DNA of 64,000 nucleotides from Rubinisphaera italica (GTDB lineage Bacteria; Planctomycetota; Planctomycetia; Planctomycetales; Planctomycetaceae): the NCBI RefSeq assembly GCF_007859715.1, contig NZ_SJPG01000001.1:4966001-5030000 (forward strand). Direction: 5' to 3'. A model generated the notes under the pieces. The model was given only the letters and a program-made list of their open reading frames with translations. It was not told where the DNA came from and searched no databases. Position numbers and translations under genes: made by a program. This document shows positions 24,829 to 33,129 of this stretch, piece after piece (position 1 is the stretch's first letter; each line of letters starts with the position of its first letter).

Positions 24829-25182
24829 TTCCCGATTCGGATTCGAAAACCCTCGCTCCGAACAACCCCGTTCCGAACAACCATGCTCCGACCACTCCTC
24901 CTCATCTCCCATCCCCAACCACTCGGGAGACTGCTCGAACGTCTCACGCAATTCCCGTTTCACCTTCGTCAGAATCCTCGAAACATGCCCACGATGATGA
25001 CCAAACACAGCCCCAATCGTTTCCAGAGGCCAGCCCGCATTCTCACGCAGAGCCAAGATCGCCAGCGACTTCCAGCGACCTGGATGATCTCCCGCATAAT
25101 GTTCATGCAGCATCTTCCAGAAATCCTCCCGCCCCATCCGCGGCAAAAACACCCGCTCCCCCCGCTCACTGATCACTGACAT
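24820..25182 (-). CDS. Small helix-turn-helix protein with GCSER repeats
   Basis: 120 residues from the ATG at 25182; the longer frame upstream translates repeat DNA. The middle part 'WKSLAILALRENAGWPLETIGAVFGHHRGHVSRILTKVKREL' (split around residue 45) is a sigma-factor region-4-like helix-turn-helix. The C-terminus has three approximate copies of a 15-bp unit encoding S-E-(H/R)-G-(C/F). It is the first gene of the minus-strand cluster. It could be a late-gene regulator, or a terminase-like DNA-binding factor. No cognate site can be named. Confidence 0.6.
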   Translation of the reverse strand: MSVISERGERVFLPRMGREDFWKMLHEHYAGDHPGRWKSLAILALRENAGWPLETIGAVFGHHRGHVSRILTKVKRELRETFEQSPEWLGMGDEEEWSEHGCSERGCSERGFSNPNRERG

Positions 25183-25243
25183 ACGTTTCCTCTCGGTATA
25201 AAATGTTTGATGGTTCACCCCACCCGATTTTGTTGCGCTGGAA

Positions 25244-25405
25244 TGTCGAGTGGCGAGTTCCCAGTGACCAGTGACCAGATGACAATGAAACCCACAATGT
25301 AATCTCAAACGCCGATCTTGTTTCTCAACCCTCAACATTCAACACTCAACCACACTGGCCTCTAGCCACTCAACACTGGCCACTCCACCCACTGGACATT
25401 CTCGC
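25244..25405. repeat. Heptamer arrays marking the right edge of the phage cluster
   Basis: 25244-25280: AGTGGCG/AGTGACC units. 25325-25405: CAACCCT CAACATT CAACACT CAACCAC, then CTGGCCT CTAGCCA CTCAACA heptamers. The host thiF-like gene starts 60 bp later. No coding gene seen in 25183-25467. Confidence 0.85.
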
Positions 25406-25467
25406 TCTACTAACCCACACTGTCGCTACGATTCCCCACATTCTTTACACATGCTCTGTTTGAATTC

Positions 25468-26517
25468 ATGACCACTCATTTCACTGGAAATTTCGACCGC
25501 TATCGCAAGCAAACTCTCTTCTCCGGCATTGGTGAAGCAGGTCAAAAACAGCTGCAGAATGCACGCGTCGCCATCGTCGGTTGCGGAGCTCTCGGCTCTG
25601 TCATTGCCGAAACTCTCGCACGAGCAGGTGTCGGATATTTACGAATTATCGACCGGGATTTTGTCGATCTCTCCAACCTGCAGCGACAGCACCTGTTTGA
25701 TGAAGACGATGTCCACGCTCATCTGCCCAAAGCCGTCGCCGCTCAAAAGAAGCTGCAGCGAATCAATTCCGACATTACCATCGAATCCCACGTTGAAGAC
25801 CTGCACGCCTCCAACATCGAACAGTTGCTCACCTCTTGCACGCTCATCATGGATGGCACCGATAACTTCGAAACGCGATTCCTGATCAACGATTACGCTC
25901 TCGAATCGAACACACCCTGGATTTCCGGCGGCGTCATCGCCGCCCGCGGACAAGTCTTCACCGTCATCCCTCACCGCACAGCCTGCCTGAGATGTATTCT
26001 CGAAGAAGATCCGCCGCAAACCGAAACCTGCGACACAGCCGGCGTCATCGGCCCAGCCGTCAATGTGATCGCCTCACTCCAGGCAACGCGGGCGCTGCAG
26101 TGGATCGCCTCTGCTGGTCAGCTCATCGATCAACGCATGACTATCATCGATCTCTGGGAAGGATCTTTTCAGCAGATCGACCTCTCCAGTTTATCCGACA
26201 ACGAAAGTTGCCCGGCCTGCAACCAACAAGAACGACTCTGGCTCCGCGGCGAGCGAACCAGTCAATCCACAATCCTCTGTGGTAGAAATGCCGTACAAAT
26301 CTCCCCCAGCCCCGGCAAATCGATTGACCTCAAGCAACAGCAACTCCTCTGGAACACCATCGGCACCACAACATTAAATCCCTTTCTGCTCTGGTTCCAA
26401 CCGACCGACCAACCGGAAATCGAACTCCATCTCTTCCAGGATCGCCGCGCCATCATCAAAGGCACCGAAGACCTCAACACCGCCAAAACACTCTACTCCC
26501 GATACCTCGGCTCATAA
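25468..26517 (+). CDS. ThiF/MoeB/HesA-type E1-like adenylyltransferase
   Basis: 349 residues. ATP-binding 'VAIVGCGALGSVIAETLARAG' region (GCGALGS, residues 34-40), 'IDRDFVDLSNLQRQHLF' with the Arg-finger region, 'DGTDNFETRFLIND' (catalytic Asp, about residue 130), and 'GVIAARGQVFTVIP'. Zinc ligands are 'CLRC' (about 172) and 'CPAC' (about 250). It adenylates the C-terminus of a small ubiquitin-like sulphur carrier (ThiS or MoaD) for thiamine, molybdopterin or related sulphur transfer. No rhodanese domain is present; the last 95 residues are an extra domain I cannot name. It stands alone on the plus strand just right of the repeats. Confidence 0.85.
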   Translation: MTTHFTGNFDRYRKQTLFSGIGEAGQKQLQNARVAIVGCGALGSVIAETLARAGVGYLRIIDRDFVDLSNLQRQHLFDEDDVHAHLPKAVAAQKKLQRINSDITIESHVEDLHASNIEQLLTSCTLIMDGTDNFETRFLINDYALESNTPWISGGVIAARGQVFTVIPHRTACLRCILEEDPPQTETCDTAGVIGPAVNVIASLQATRALQWIASAGQLIDQRMTIIDLWEGSFQQIDLSSLSDNESCPACNQQERLWLRGERTSQSTILCGRNAVQISPSPGKSIDLKQQQLLWNTIGTTTLNPFLLWFQPTDQPEIELHLFQDRRAIIKGTEDLNTAKTLYSRYLGS

Positions 26518-26904
26518 GAAAACAGACAGTCGTATCCTGTCTACCCTCATAAATCATTTGAAACGTGCTACTGCTGGCTTGCCCAGCAGTGTTTCATTGC
26601 GTGCTAAGCATTGTCTTACAGCCAGAAGTGCAGTGATGCTTTTGCGGTCTTGTGATCTTTGGTTTCTCCCTCAAGCGAAGAGTGTGCTAAAGCAAGATGT
26701 TCTTATATCCCTTGGCGTATTAGCAGTAATTTTCTTCAATTGCTCGTGATGATATTGCCCGGGAGGATATTTCAATACAACTCGAATCATGCTTGCCCTG
26801 CTTCGCGATGCAAACATGGCACTCATTTTTGAGGAAGCATTTCCTGGAAAGCCATGCCCATCGCTTTGTTCAGGGACGTGCCACCCAATCGATAAATTTA
26901 TTCG
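26518..26904. other. Spacer with one family A hairpin
   Basis: 26568-26591 holds the family A hairpin (arms CTGCTGG/CCAGCAG extended by A-T pairs). The rest contains no supportable gene; a 63-codon plus-strand frame (26558-26749) begins inside the hairpin and is not convincing. Confidence 0.6.
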
Positions 26905-27639
26905 TTAACGGAGGTATCTCTTGAGGTCCCGAACAAGCTCGGCATCAATTTCATGCGTTCTGATACCTGACACACAGGCCGCTGAGCGGAAGCCGAAGTA
27001 ATTGGGTTTGATTCCGGAGTTCATCAATTTCGTCACCTCATCCAGTTGCAGGGAGCCTGCAAGGGCGGAGGTGAGATTTGCCTGTTGGCAGTGGTTGCAA
27101 AATTGCAGGAGTTGAGTTTCGGTGGCGTATTTCGTTAAGCAGCCTGCTGTTTTATTTTGAGTGTCAATCAGTAGTCCGGTGCAACTGATGGCACGGAGTT
27201 CGTGAAAGAGTTGCAACTGGTCATTTGGTGATTGACTCAGGATCAATTGTCCGAGTGGGGTGTCCGCATAGATAACGGCGATGAATTGATTGGTCAGGAT
27301 TTGATGGTGTTGAAAGCGATGGATCAAGGCTTTAAGTGATCGAATCCAGCCCGCGATATCCTCGAAGTCGCCGGGGCCAACTTTGAGGATATTTGCTTGA
27401 CTCAAAATGGGGTCTGGCCGTCGATCGGCTGACCAGTCGTGTAATTCTCCCAAGGCGACGCTTTTCAGAATGTCGGAATGCTCAGGAGGGATTTGGCCGA
27501 AAATCTGAGTGATCACATCAGCGGATGCCATTCCGAGGGGGCCGTTTTCGGGTTCTTTGATATCCAGAACGTAGCAACCTCCTGCTATCGCAGCAGTTGC
27601 TTCGATGGAAGAACGAACACTGATCAGCAGCTGAGGCAT
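26905..27639 (-). CDS. mfnB: (5-Formylfuran-3-yl)methyl phosphate synthase (MfnB-like)
   Basis: 244 residues, close to the usual 235. 'LISVRSSIEATAAIAGG' and 'DIKEPENGPLG' (about residues 25-36, the active-site Lys motif of the family) match MfnB/DUF556. Later blocks 'NILKVGPGDF' and 'SALAGSLQLDEV' fit the TIM barrel with a second Lys. It condenses two glyceraldehyde-3-phosphate into the furan precursor of methanofuran, the formyl carrier of the tetrahydromethanopterin C1 pathway. Many planctomycetes carry this pathway. No other C1 gene is adjacent. Divergent from typA. Confidence 0.85.
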   Translation of the reverse strand: MPQLLISVRSSIEATAAIAGGCYVLDIKEPENGPLGMASADVITQIFGQIPPEHSDILKSVALGELHDWSADRRPDPILSQANILKVGPGDFEDIAGWIRSLKALIHRFQHHQILTNQFIAVIYADTPLGQLILSQSPNDQLQLFHELRAISCTGLLIDTQNKTAGCLTKYATETQLLQFCNHCQQANLTSALAGSLQLDEVTKLMNSGIKPNYFGFRSAACVSGIRTHEIDAELVRDLKRYLR

Positions 27640-27917
27640 CGGAATGTATTGATTCGAAGGGAATCATTCCTAGAAAGATTGTAAAAAAAGTCAAGACTGA
27701 CGGTGATGTTTCCTGGAAAAGCCGTATAATCCCCGCATCGCGTGAAAAGGAGTTGACGTCGATACGATAAAACATCGCTTGCCAGTGAGACCGGAAAAAG
27801 AATGCTCCTCCGGTTCCTGCCACTCGACTTCCCGAGGGAAGCCCGGCCCACCGTCAAACATTCCGCGGAAAAACCGTAAACCGTATCCGAAGAACCGTAA
27901 CAAGAGTCGATATCAGT
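27640..27917. promoter_or_regulatory. Spacer between mfnB and typA; candidate -10 box
   Basis: A perfect TATAAT at 27725-27730 faces typA; no clear -35 box sits 16-18 bp upstream. The leader before typA is about 185 nt long, long enough for regulation, though no known riboswitch fold is evident. Confidence 0.35.
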
Positions 27918-29735
27918 ATGCAACGTTCAGACATCCGCAACATCGCCATTATCGCCCACGTCGATCATGGAAAAACCACCCTGGTCGACAGTCTGCTCAA
28001 GCAGTCCGGTCAATTCCGGGATTCCCAACTGCAGGAAGCCTGTATTCTCGATTCCAACGATCTGGAACGCGAACGAGGCATCACGATTCTTGCCAAAAAC
28101 ATCGCCCTGAATTACGAAGGGGTGAAGATCAACATCATCGACACGCCTGGTCACGCGGACTTCGGTGGCGAAGTCGAACGCGTGCTCAGTATGGCTGACG
28201 GTGCTCTCGTACTGGTCGATGCCTTTGAAGGGCCCCGTCCGCAAACACGCTTTGTGCTTTCAAAAGCACTCGAGCAGAATCTGAAACCACTCGTGGTCAT
28301 CAATAAAATTGACCGCCCGGATTGTCGCCCCGATGAAGTCCTTTCCCAGGTTTTCGACTTGCTGGTCGAACTGGGAGCGAGCGACGAAGTTCTTGACTTC
28401 CCCTATGTCTACGCGAGTGGACGCAGCGGCTTTGCGACACATGACCCTAAAGATCACACCGGCGACATCCGCCCGTTGCTCGACATGATTATCGAACATG
28501 TACCGGCTCCGACCGTCGCCATGGATGATCCTTTCCAGATGATGGTGACGACATTGCAGTGGTCGAAGTATGTCGGACGAATTGCCACGGGACGAATTCT
28601 GGCCGGCAAAGTGAATACCGGCGAAAAAGTCGTACTGATGCGAGCAGACGGTTCTCGTGTGAATTCCACCGTGGAACAGGTCGAAGTCTTTAACAATCTG
28701 GGTCGTGCGGCTGTGCCTCAGGCGAGCGCTGGCGATCTGGTCGCTCTGGTCGGATTGCCCGATCCAGACATTGGAGACACGATTGCTCATCCTTCGATCA
28801 CCGAGGCATTGCCACGAATCAAAGTGGATGAACCAACAATTTCAATGAGTTTCACAATTAACAGTTCGCCATTTGCCGGAAAGTCTGGCAAGTTCGTAAC
28901 GAGCCGTCACTTGCGTGATCGACTGATGCGGGAGTTGCAGTCGAACGTTGCATTGCGAGTCGAAGAGACAGATGTGAAGGAATGTTTCCGCGTTTCGGGA
29001 CGAGGCTTACTGCACTTGTCGATTCTGATTGAAGAAATGCGACGCGAAGGCTACGAGCTCTCAGTCGGTAAGCCTGAAGTGATTAGCAAAGAGATCGATG
29101 GCGTGATGCACGAGCCCTTCGAGATTCTTTCGATTGATGTTCCGACAGATTTGGTCGGTGGAGCGATGGAATTGATCACTCCCCGCCGGGGTCAGCTCCA
29201 GGATATGACGTCGAGTGAAACCGGACAGTCGCACCTCCAGTTCCTGATCCCGGCTCGGGGTTTGATTGGTTTGCGAACACGACTGATGAATGCCACTCGC
29301 GGCGAAGCGGTGATCAATCATCGATTCGATTCTTACAAACCGAGCGAAGGCGAATTGCCGGGCCGAGCCAATGGCGTACTGATCTCTCAGCTGCCTGGGA
29401 AATCATCGGCCTACGCGTTGTGGAAACTTCAAGATCGAGCCGAGATGTTCGTCAATCCGGGCACGGATATTTACGAAGGCATGATTGTCGGCGAGAACTC
29501 TCGCGATAACGACATGGTCGTGAATCCTGTCCGAGAAAAGAAACTGACCAACGTGCGAGCTTCCGGTTCAGACGACGCCATTCTGCTCAAGCCGCCACGC
29601 GATATGTCCCTGGAAATCGCACTCGAGTACATCGAACGCGATGAGTATGTCGAAGTGACCCCGGCTGCCATTCGACTGCGAAAAATCGGCCTGACCGAAA
29701 ACGAACGCAAACGCCGCCCGATGCTTGTTGGGTAA
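27918..29735 (+). CDS. typA: Ribosome-binding GTPase TypA/BipA
   Basis: 605 residues, the normal length. GTPase domain: '[10 protein letters not shown]' (G1, residues 13-22), 'RGIT' (G2), 'DTPGHADF' (G3), '[10 protein letters not shown]' (G4). Domains II and III follow ('VYASGRSG' in between), then the BipA-specific C-terminal '[19 protein letters not shown]' and 'VSKEID'-like region, ending 'RKRRPMLVG'. It binds the 70S ribosome and helps 50S assembly and stress adaptation. No damage seen. A strong terminator follows at 29786. Confidence 0.97.
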   Translation: MQRSDIRNIAIIAHVDHGKTTLVDSLLKQSGQFRDSQLQEACILDSNDLERERGITILAKNIALNYEGVKINIIDTPGHADFGGEVERVLSMADGALVLVDAFEGPRPQTRFVLSKALEQNLKPLVVINKIDRPDCRPDEVLSQVFDLLVELGASDEVLDFPYVYASGRSGFATHDPKDHTGDIRPLLDMIIEHVPAPTVAMDDPFQMMVTTLQWSKYVGRIATGRILAGKVNTGEKVVLMRADGSRVNSTVEQVEVFNNLGRAAVPQASAGDLVALVGLPDPDIGDTIAHPSITEALPRIKVDEPTISMSFTINSSPFAGKSGKFVTSRHLRDRLMRELQSNVALRVEETDVKECFRVSGRGLLHLSILIEEMRREGYELSVGKPEVISKEIDGVMHEPFEILSIDVPTDLVGGAMELITPRRGQLQDMTSSETGQSHLQFLIPARGLIGLRTRLMNATRGEAVINHRFDSYKPSEGELPGRANGVLISQLPGKSSAYALWKLQDRAEMFVNPGTDIYEGMIVGENSRDNDMVVNPVREKKLTNVRASGSDDAILLKPPRDMSLEIALEYIERDEYVEVTPAAIRLRKIGLTENERKRRPMLVG

Positions 29736-29751
29736 GTTAAAAGAAAAGTAG

Positions 29752-29770
29752 GACAGGCATCCTGCCTGTC
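29752..29770. repeat. Hairpin repeat GACAGGCA/TGCCTGTC
   Basis: 8-bp arms around TCC, just after typA. Its minus-strand translation gives 'DRQDACPT', a peptide often seen in planctomycete annotations, so it is probably a dispersed repeat. Confidence 0.7.
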
Positions 29771-29785
29771 TGAATTGAATTTGAG

Positions 29786-29819
29786 ATGCCACACTCGATT
29801 GAGTTGTGGCATTTTTTTT
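29786..29819 (+). terminator. Rho-independent terminator of typA
   Basis: Arms ATGCCACA and TGTGGCAT with an inner CTC/GAG, followed by eight T. Confidence 0.85.
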
Positions 29820-29875
29820 GTGATAAAATTGTAACTATTGAATTTTTCATCTCAACAAAAGAAGAGAAGATTTCA

Positions 29876-30280
29876 ATGAGCCAAATCTTTGTCGATACAT
29901 CCTCAACACCTTTTGAACCCTCTGGTTTCGTGAAGATACTCAATGAACATTTTGGATTCAGTGTTACTTTTGTAGAAAACTACTTCGAGGAACGAGCGAA
30001 AAGTCTTGAACAAGCGATTTTAGAACTTGAAAAAACGAATCATCCAATAAGAAGTCCTGAAACACAACGAAAAGTTCAGGAGAGGAATGAACGTACGCAC
30101 GGACCAGGATTCAATTTGAAAATGGAATTAGATTCCTTTGAATTAAATTGGTTGATTTGGAGAACGAGCGTTAGAGTAAATTTTCCTAAGAATATTAATT
30201 TTACAGTCTTCAACAGGATTGCATTGTTTATCTATAAATTTGATCCAAAACTGAATATCCTTTTTTATCCAGATAAATGA
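29876..30280 (+). CDS. Unknown small protein in an AT-rich stretch
   Basis: 134 residues from the ATG at 29876, preceded by AGAGAAG; the longer frame starts inside the typA terminator. No family recognised. Mixed helix and strand, with many Asn, Phe, Lys and Ile and no signal or membrane segment. Base composition (long A/T runs, Lys AAA, Asn AAT) is clearly richer in AT than the flanking typA and DUF1080 genes, suggesting recent transfer. No mobility gene is adjacent. Confidence 0.5.
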   Translation: MSQIFVDTSSTPFEPSGFVKILNEHFGFSVTFVENYFEERAKSLEQAILELEKTNHPIRSPETQRKVQERNERTHGPGFNLKMELDSFELNWLIWRTSVRVNFPKNINFTVFNRIALFIYKFDPKLNILFYPDK

Positions 30281-30425
30281 TTAATTCATTGGAGCTTTGG
30301 ACATTGGTTTGGTTACGAGTCCCGTTAATCCAATTCCAAGAGTTTTCTTTATTGCATAGATATTCTCGTGTATGCTTAGAAGAATAACTGACTCACAAAC
30401 ACTCAAGCCTGCATCGGAACTCCTC

Positions 30426-31100
30426 ATGTCCACCTGGAAATATTCAGTCTCATCCGCGATCTGTTTGACTCTCTTACTTGCAGGATTCTCAACAACATGC
30501 CCTGCCGAAGAAAAGCTAGGCGAGAAAAAAGAATCCGAATGGATACCGCTATTCGATGGCAAAACACTCAACGGCTGGAAGAAAACCAACTTCGGTGGGC
30601 CTGGGGAAGTGAGCGTTGAAGAGGGGGCAATGGTCATCGAGATGTCTGCTCCACTTAATGGGGTGACGATGACTGAGGAAGCGTTTAAGAAGTTGCCGAA
30701 GGGGAATTATGAAATCAAACTGCAGGCTCAACGGGCGTTGGGAGGAGATTTCTTTGTCGGTTTGACTGTCCCTGTGAAAGATGCCCACTGCTCACTGATC
30801 ATGGGGGGCTGGGGTGGCGGAGTGATCGGCATTTCCAGTCTGAATGGGTACGATGCCTCCGAAAATGAAACGACGACCTATGCCACTTTTGAAAAGGGCA
30901 AATGGTACGATATCCGCATGAAGGTGACCGATAAGAAAATTATCGTCTGGCTGGACGATGAAGAGGTGATCAATGTCGATATTGAAGACTCGAAAATCTC
31001 GACGCGCATCGAAGTCGATCTCTCTGCTCCACTGGGCTTGGCGACGTTTGAAACGACAGCCAAAATTCGGAACTTTATGATGCGTCCGCTGAGTGAGTAA
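30426..31100 (+). CDS. DUF1080 (3-keto-disaccharide hydrolase-like) exported protein
   Basis: 224 residues from the ATG at 30426. Signal peptide 'VSSAICLTLLLAGFSTTCPAEE' region (residues 7-28). Next comes the DUF1080 start 'WIPLFDGKTLNGWKK', then 'GALGGDFFVGLTVP'-like and 'SLIMGGWGGGVIGISSL' beta-jelly-roll strands, and 'KWYDIRMKVTDKKIIVWLDDE'. DUF1080 is a concanavalin-like domain that is greatly expanded in planctomycetes; some members cleave 3-keto-glycosides. The catalytic residues are not certain. A 13-bp stem bidirectional terminator follows. Confidence 0.85.
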   Translation: MSTWKYSVSSAICLTLLLAGFSTTCPAEEKLGEKKESEWIPLFDGKTLNGWKKTNFGGPGEVSVEEGAMVIEMSAPLNGVTMTEEAFKKLPKGNYEIKLQAQRALGGDFFVGLTVPVKDAHCSLIMGGWGGGVIGISSLNGYDASENETTTYATFEKGKWYDIRMKVTDKKIIVWLDDEEVINVDIEDSKISTRIEVDLSAPLGLATFETTAKIRNFMMRPLSE

Positions 31101-31121
31101 TCTCTGTAAGAATTTATGCGA

Positions 31122-31156
31122 AATGACGCTCCGCGAGTAATAAGCGGAGCGTCATT
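31122..31156. terminator. Bidirectional terminator between convergent genes
   Basis: A perfect 13-bp stem (31122-31134 with 31144-31156) around a 9-nt loop; A/T flanks on both sides. It serves the plus-strand DUF1080 and minus-strand autotransporter genes. Confidence 0.8.
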
Positions 31157-31229
31157 CCCTATGTAATCCAATGACAGTCGATCAGGTCCGTTGTATTAAC
31201 TTATGCGATGACCGAATGATAATCCTGGT

Positions 31230-32715
31230 TTACCAGTTCACAGCCACACCACCATCTGCGGTGTGGAAGGTGCTGTTTTCTCCAATATACAGATCATAGT
31301 TACCGTAGAGAGAAACACGATCAAATCGATCGTAGCTGAATCCGGTTCCGAACACTCCCCAGGAACGTCCGAAACTAACACCCCGAGCGGTAAATGCCGG
31401 AGCTGCGCCGACGGAAGCCGTCGCCGATGTACTATCGTCAAGTGTCTCGTACATATATTGTCCACTTGCGTTGAGTTTCACATCGCCGCCTGCAAAGCAA
31501 ATCGGGTCCGTAGAGACGTCAAGCCCAGCGATAGCTCGCAGGGAGTTCGTATCATTGCCAGCAACACTGGCGGCTCCCCCGGTTCCTGTTTCCGTATAGG
31601 CATCCTGATGCAACCAGATCTGTTGCAGGGCCACTTTGGGAAGAACCTGATATCCACAGTAATTGAGAATCTGTCCACGTTCGGCATAAATTCCCTGCTG
31701 AATTCCGTCAAAACTTCCATGAGCAGTTCCAGCACCAACAGGTCGTGAAGTCCGATAGCTGTCGTGATAAAAATTCGCAGCAACCATCCAGGTACTGCCA
31801 CTACAGTCTTGGTTGTAGATAAAGCCACCAATCGTTCCGCTATCGACATCGGCTCGTGAGTTGTCGGTGAAATCGGCCTGTTGGAAACTGGTGCCGCCGA
31901 AGAATCCCATCAAAGTGTCGGCGTCTGCTCGTTTGAACAAACCGACCTGTGCACCTCCGGTGCGATAGTCTAACCCAGCTGCTCCGCCAGTGCTGGAAAC
32001 TTCACCGCCGATTCCGTAACCACTCGCCCATCCATCCCATTCGCTGTTATAGGCACACCAGTCACTGCAGCATCCCGATCCACATTGCCCGCGAACAATC
32101 AGTGGATTCGAAAGGTCATCTGCAGAGTCGCTTGCGAGTTGGAAGCCTGATTCAAAATTTGGCATCGTAGCAGAATAGCCAAAGTCGTCGCCAAGCCCAT
32201 AGGAGCCAGCGATGCCATGTAGACGAGTCGCCAGTTGATTAAAAATTACGGTTCCATTCTGAACGCCAACCTGTGCCAAACTGGAAGGAAGCTGTGCAGC
32301 ACTATCCGAATTGGGTCGATTCCCCTGGAAGCAAGAGTTGTGCACTGTTCGACTCGTTAAAATCTCCATTCAGTGGAATAATTCCGAGTTGCCCTGAGCC
32401 ATCGAGTGCAGCGATTGCCGCTCCAGCACCTGTTTGGAAGTTGTAGTTTCCTGTACCTGTTCGCGTCAGGAAAGAAAGACCCTCTAAACCTGTAGCCCCC
32501 TGAGACATGAAGAAGGTATCGTTGATCGTCATTAATGACGTCGGACCAGGCGTAAGCAGGTCAAAGTCGAGTTCGACATTGTCGACGGTTAATGAGCCGA
32601 TTTGATTGAGCTGAGCCATCGCAACAGTATTGCTGCCTAAAATCCCAGAAAGTGCTAAACCAAATCCACAAAGTGGTTTTAAATACTGTTTCAGTCTCCG
32701 ACGATAGGCCTGCAT
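31230..32715 (-). pseudogene. Autotransporter-like outer-membrane protein, split by a frameshift
   Basis: The first frame (32715-32302) has a signal peptide ending 'TVAMA-QLNQIG' (near residue 34) and runs to 'NSAQLLLPGESTQFG'. A second frame, shifted by one base, continues to 31230 with 'GNRPNSDSAAQLPSSL' then a beta-barrel domain ('LDYRTGGAQVGLFKR', 'FGTGFSYDRFDRVSLYGNYD') ending 'GGVAVNW', an aromatic terminal residue as in autotransporter barrels. The two frames overlap for 68 bases. The likely indel is at the four C at 32322-32325 (GGGG in the gene). Joined, it is about 490 residues. A sequencing error, a phase-variation tract or true decay could explain it. Confidence 0.75.
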
Positions 32716-33129
32716 GTGAAGCTTTCCCTGCTTTTATTTGGAAATAGTTATCTGAGCAAAGATTCCAATATGCAATTGGAATCAAAATTTTAAATGCTTA
32801 TTTCCAATTTCGACCAGCGGATTACAGTTCGCGATATTGACAAATCATATGGACAAAATACTCCTGTTTTTGTTGGATATTCAACGATATTAATCATTAT
32901 TAGTGTTTTAACGATTAGGGGGAATAGGTAGCTTTCGGTCAGTTAAATTTAATGCTCCATGGAATCTTCCTCTAGATGGCCTTTACCAGAACGAAGTGAT
33001 GGAGGTGAAGGTCGGGCAAAATTACGTTCCGTGTGCCAGTTGCTCTGCCAGTGGCGAATTCGAACTGTATGGAACACGGTCTAAGCCAGTGGAGCACAAA
33101 TCGAATTCCCTTAACTCGGCAACATTATT
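32716..33129. other. Spacer, no gene seen
   Basis: AT-rich, especially 32800-32930 with many TTA/ATT steps, which probably contains the promoter of the autotransporter-like gene. No repeat or coding frame supportable. Confidence 0.4.

Noticed and set aside
5932..25182. Gene transfer agent
   Set aside because: Order is siphophage-like and the portal gene is broken; nothing points to a host-regulated agent.
10593..25405. CRISPR-like array
   Set aside because: The repeats are 7-8 bp units in tandem with no constant-length unique spacers, and no cas genes are near.
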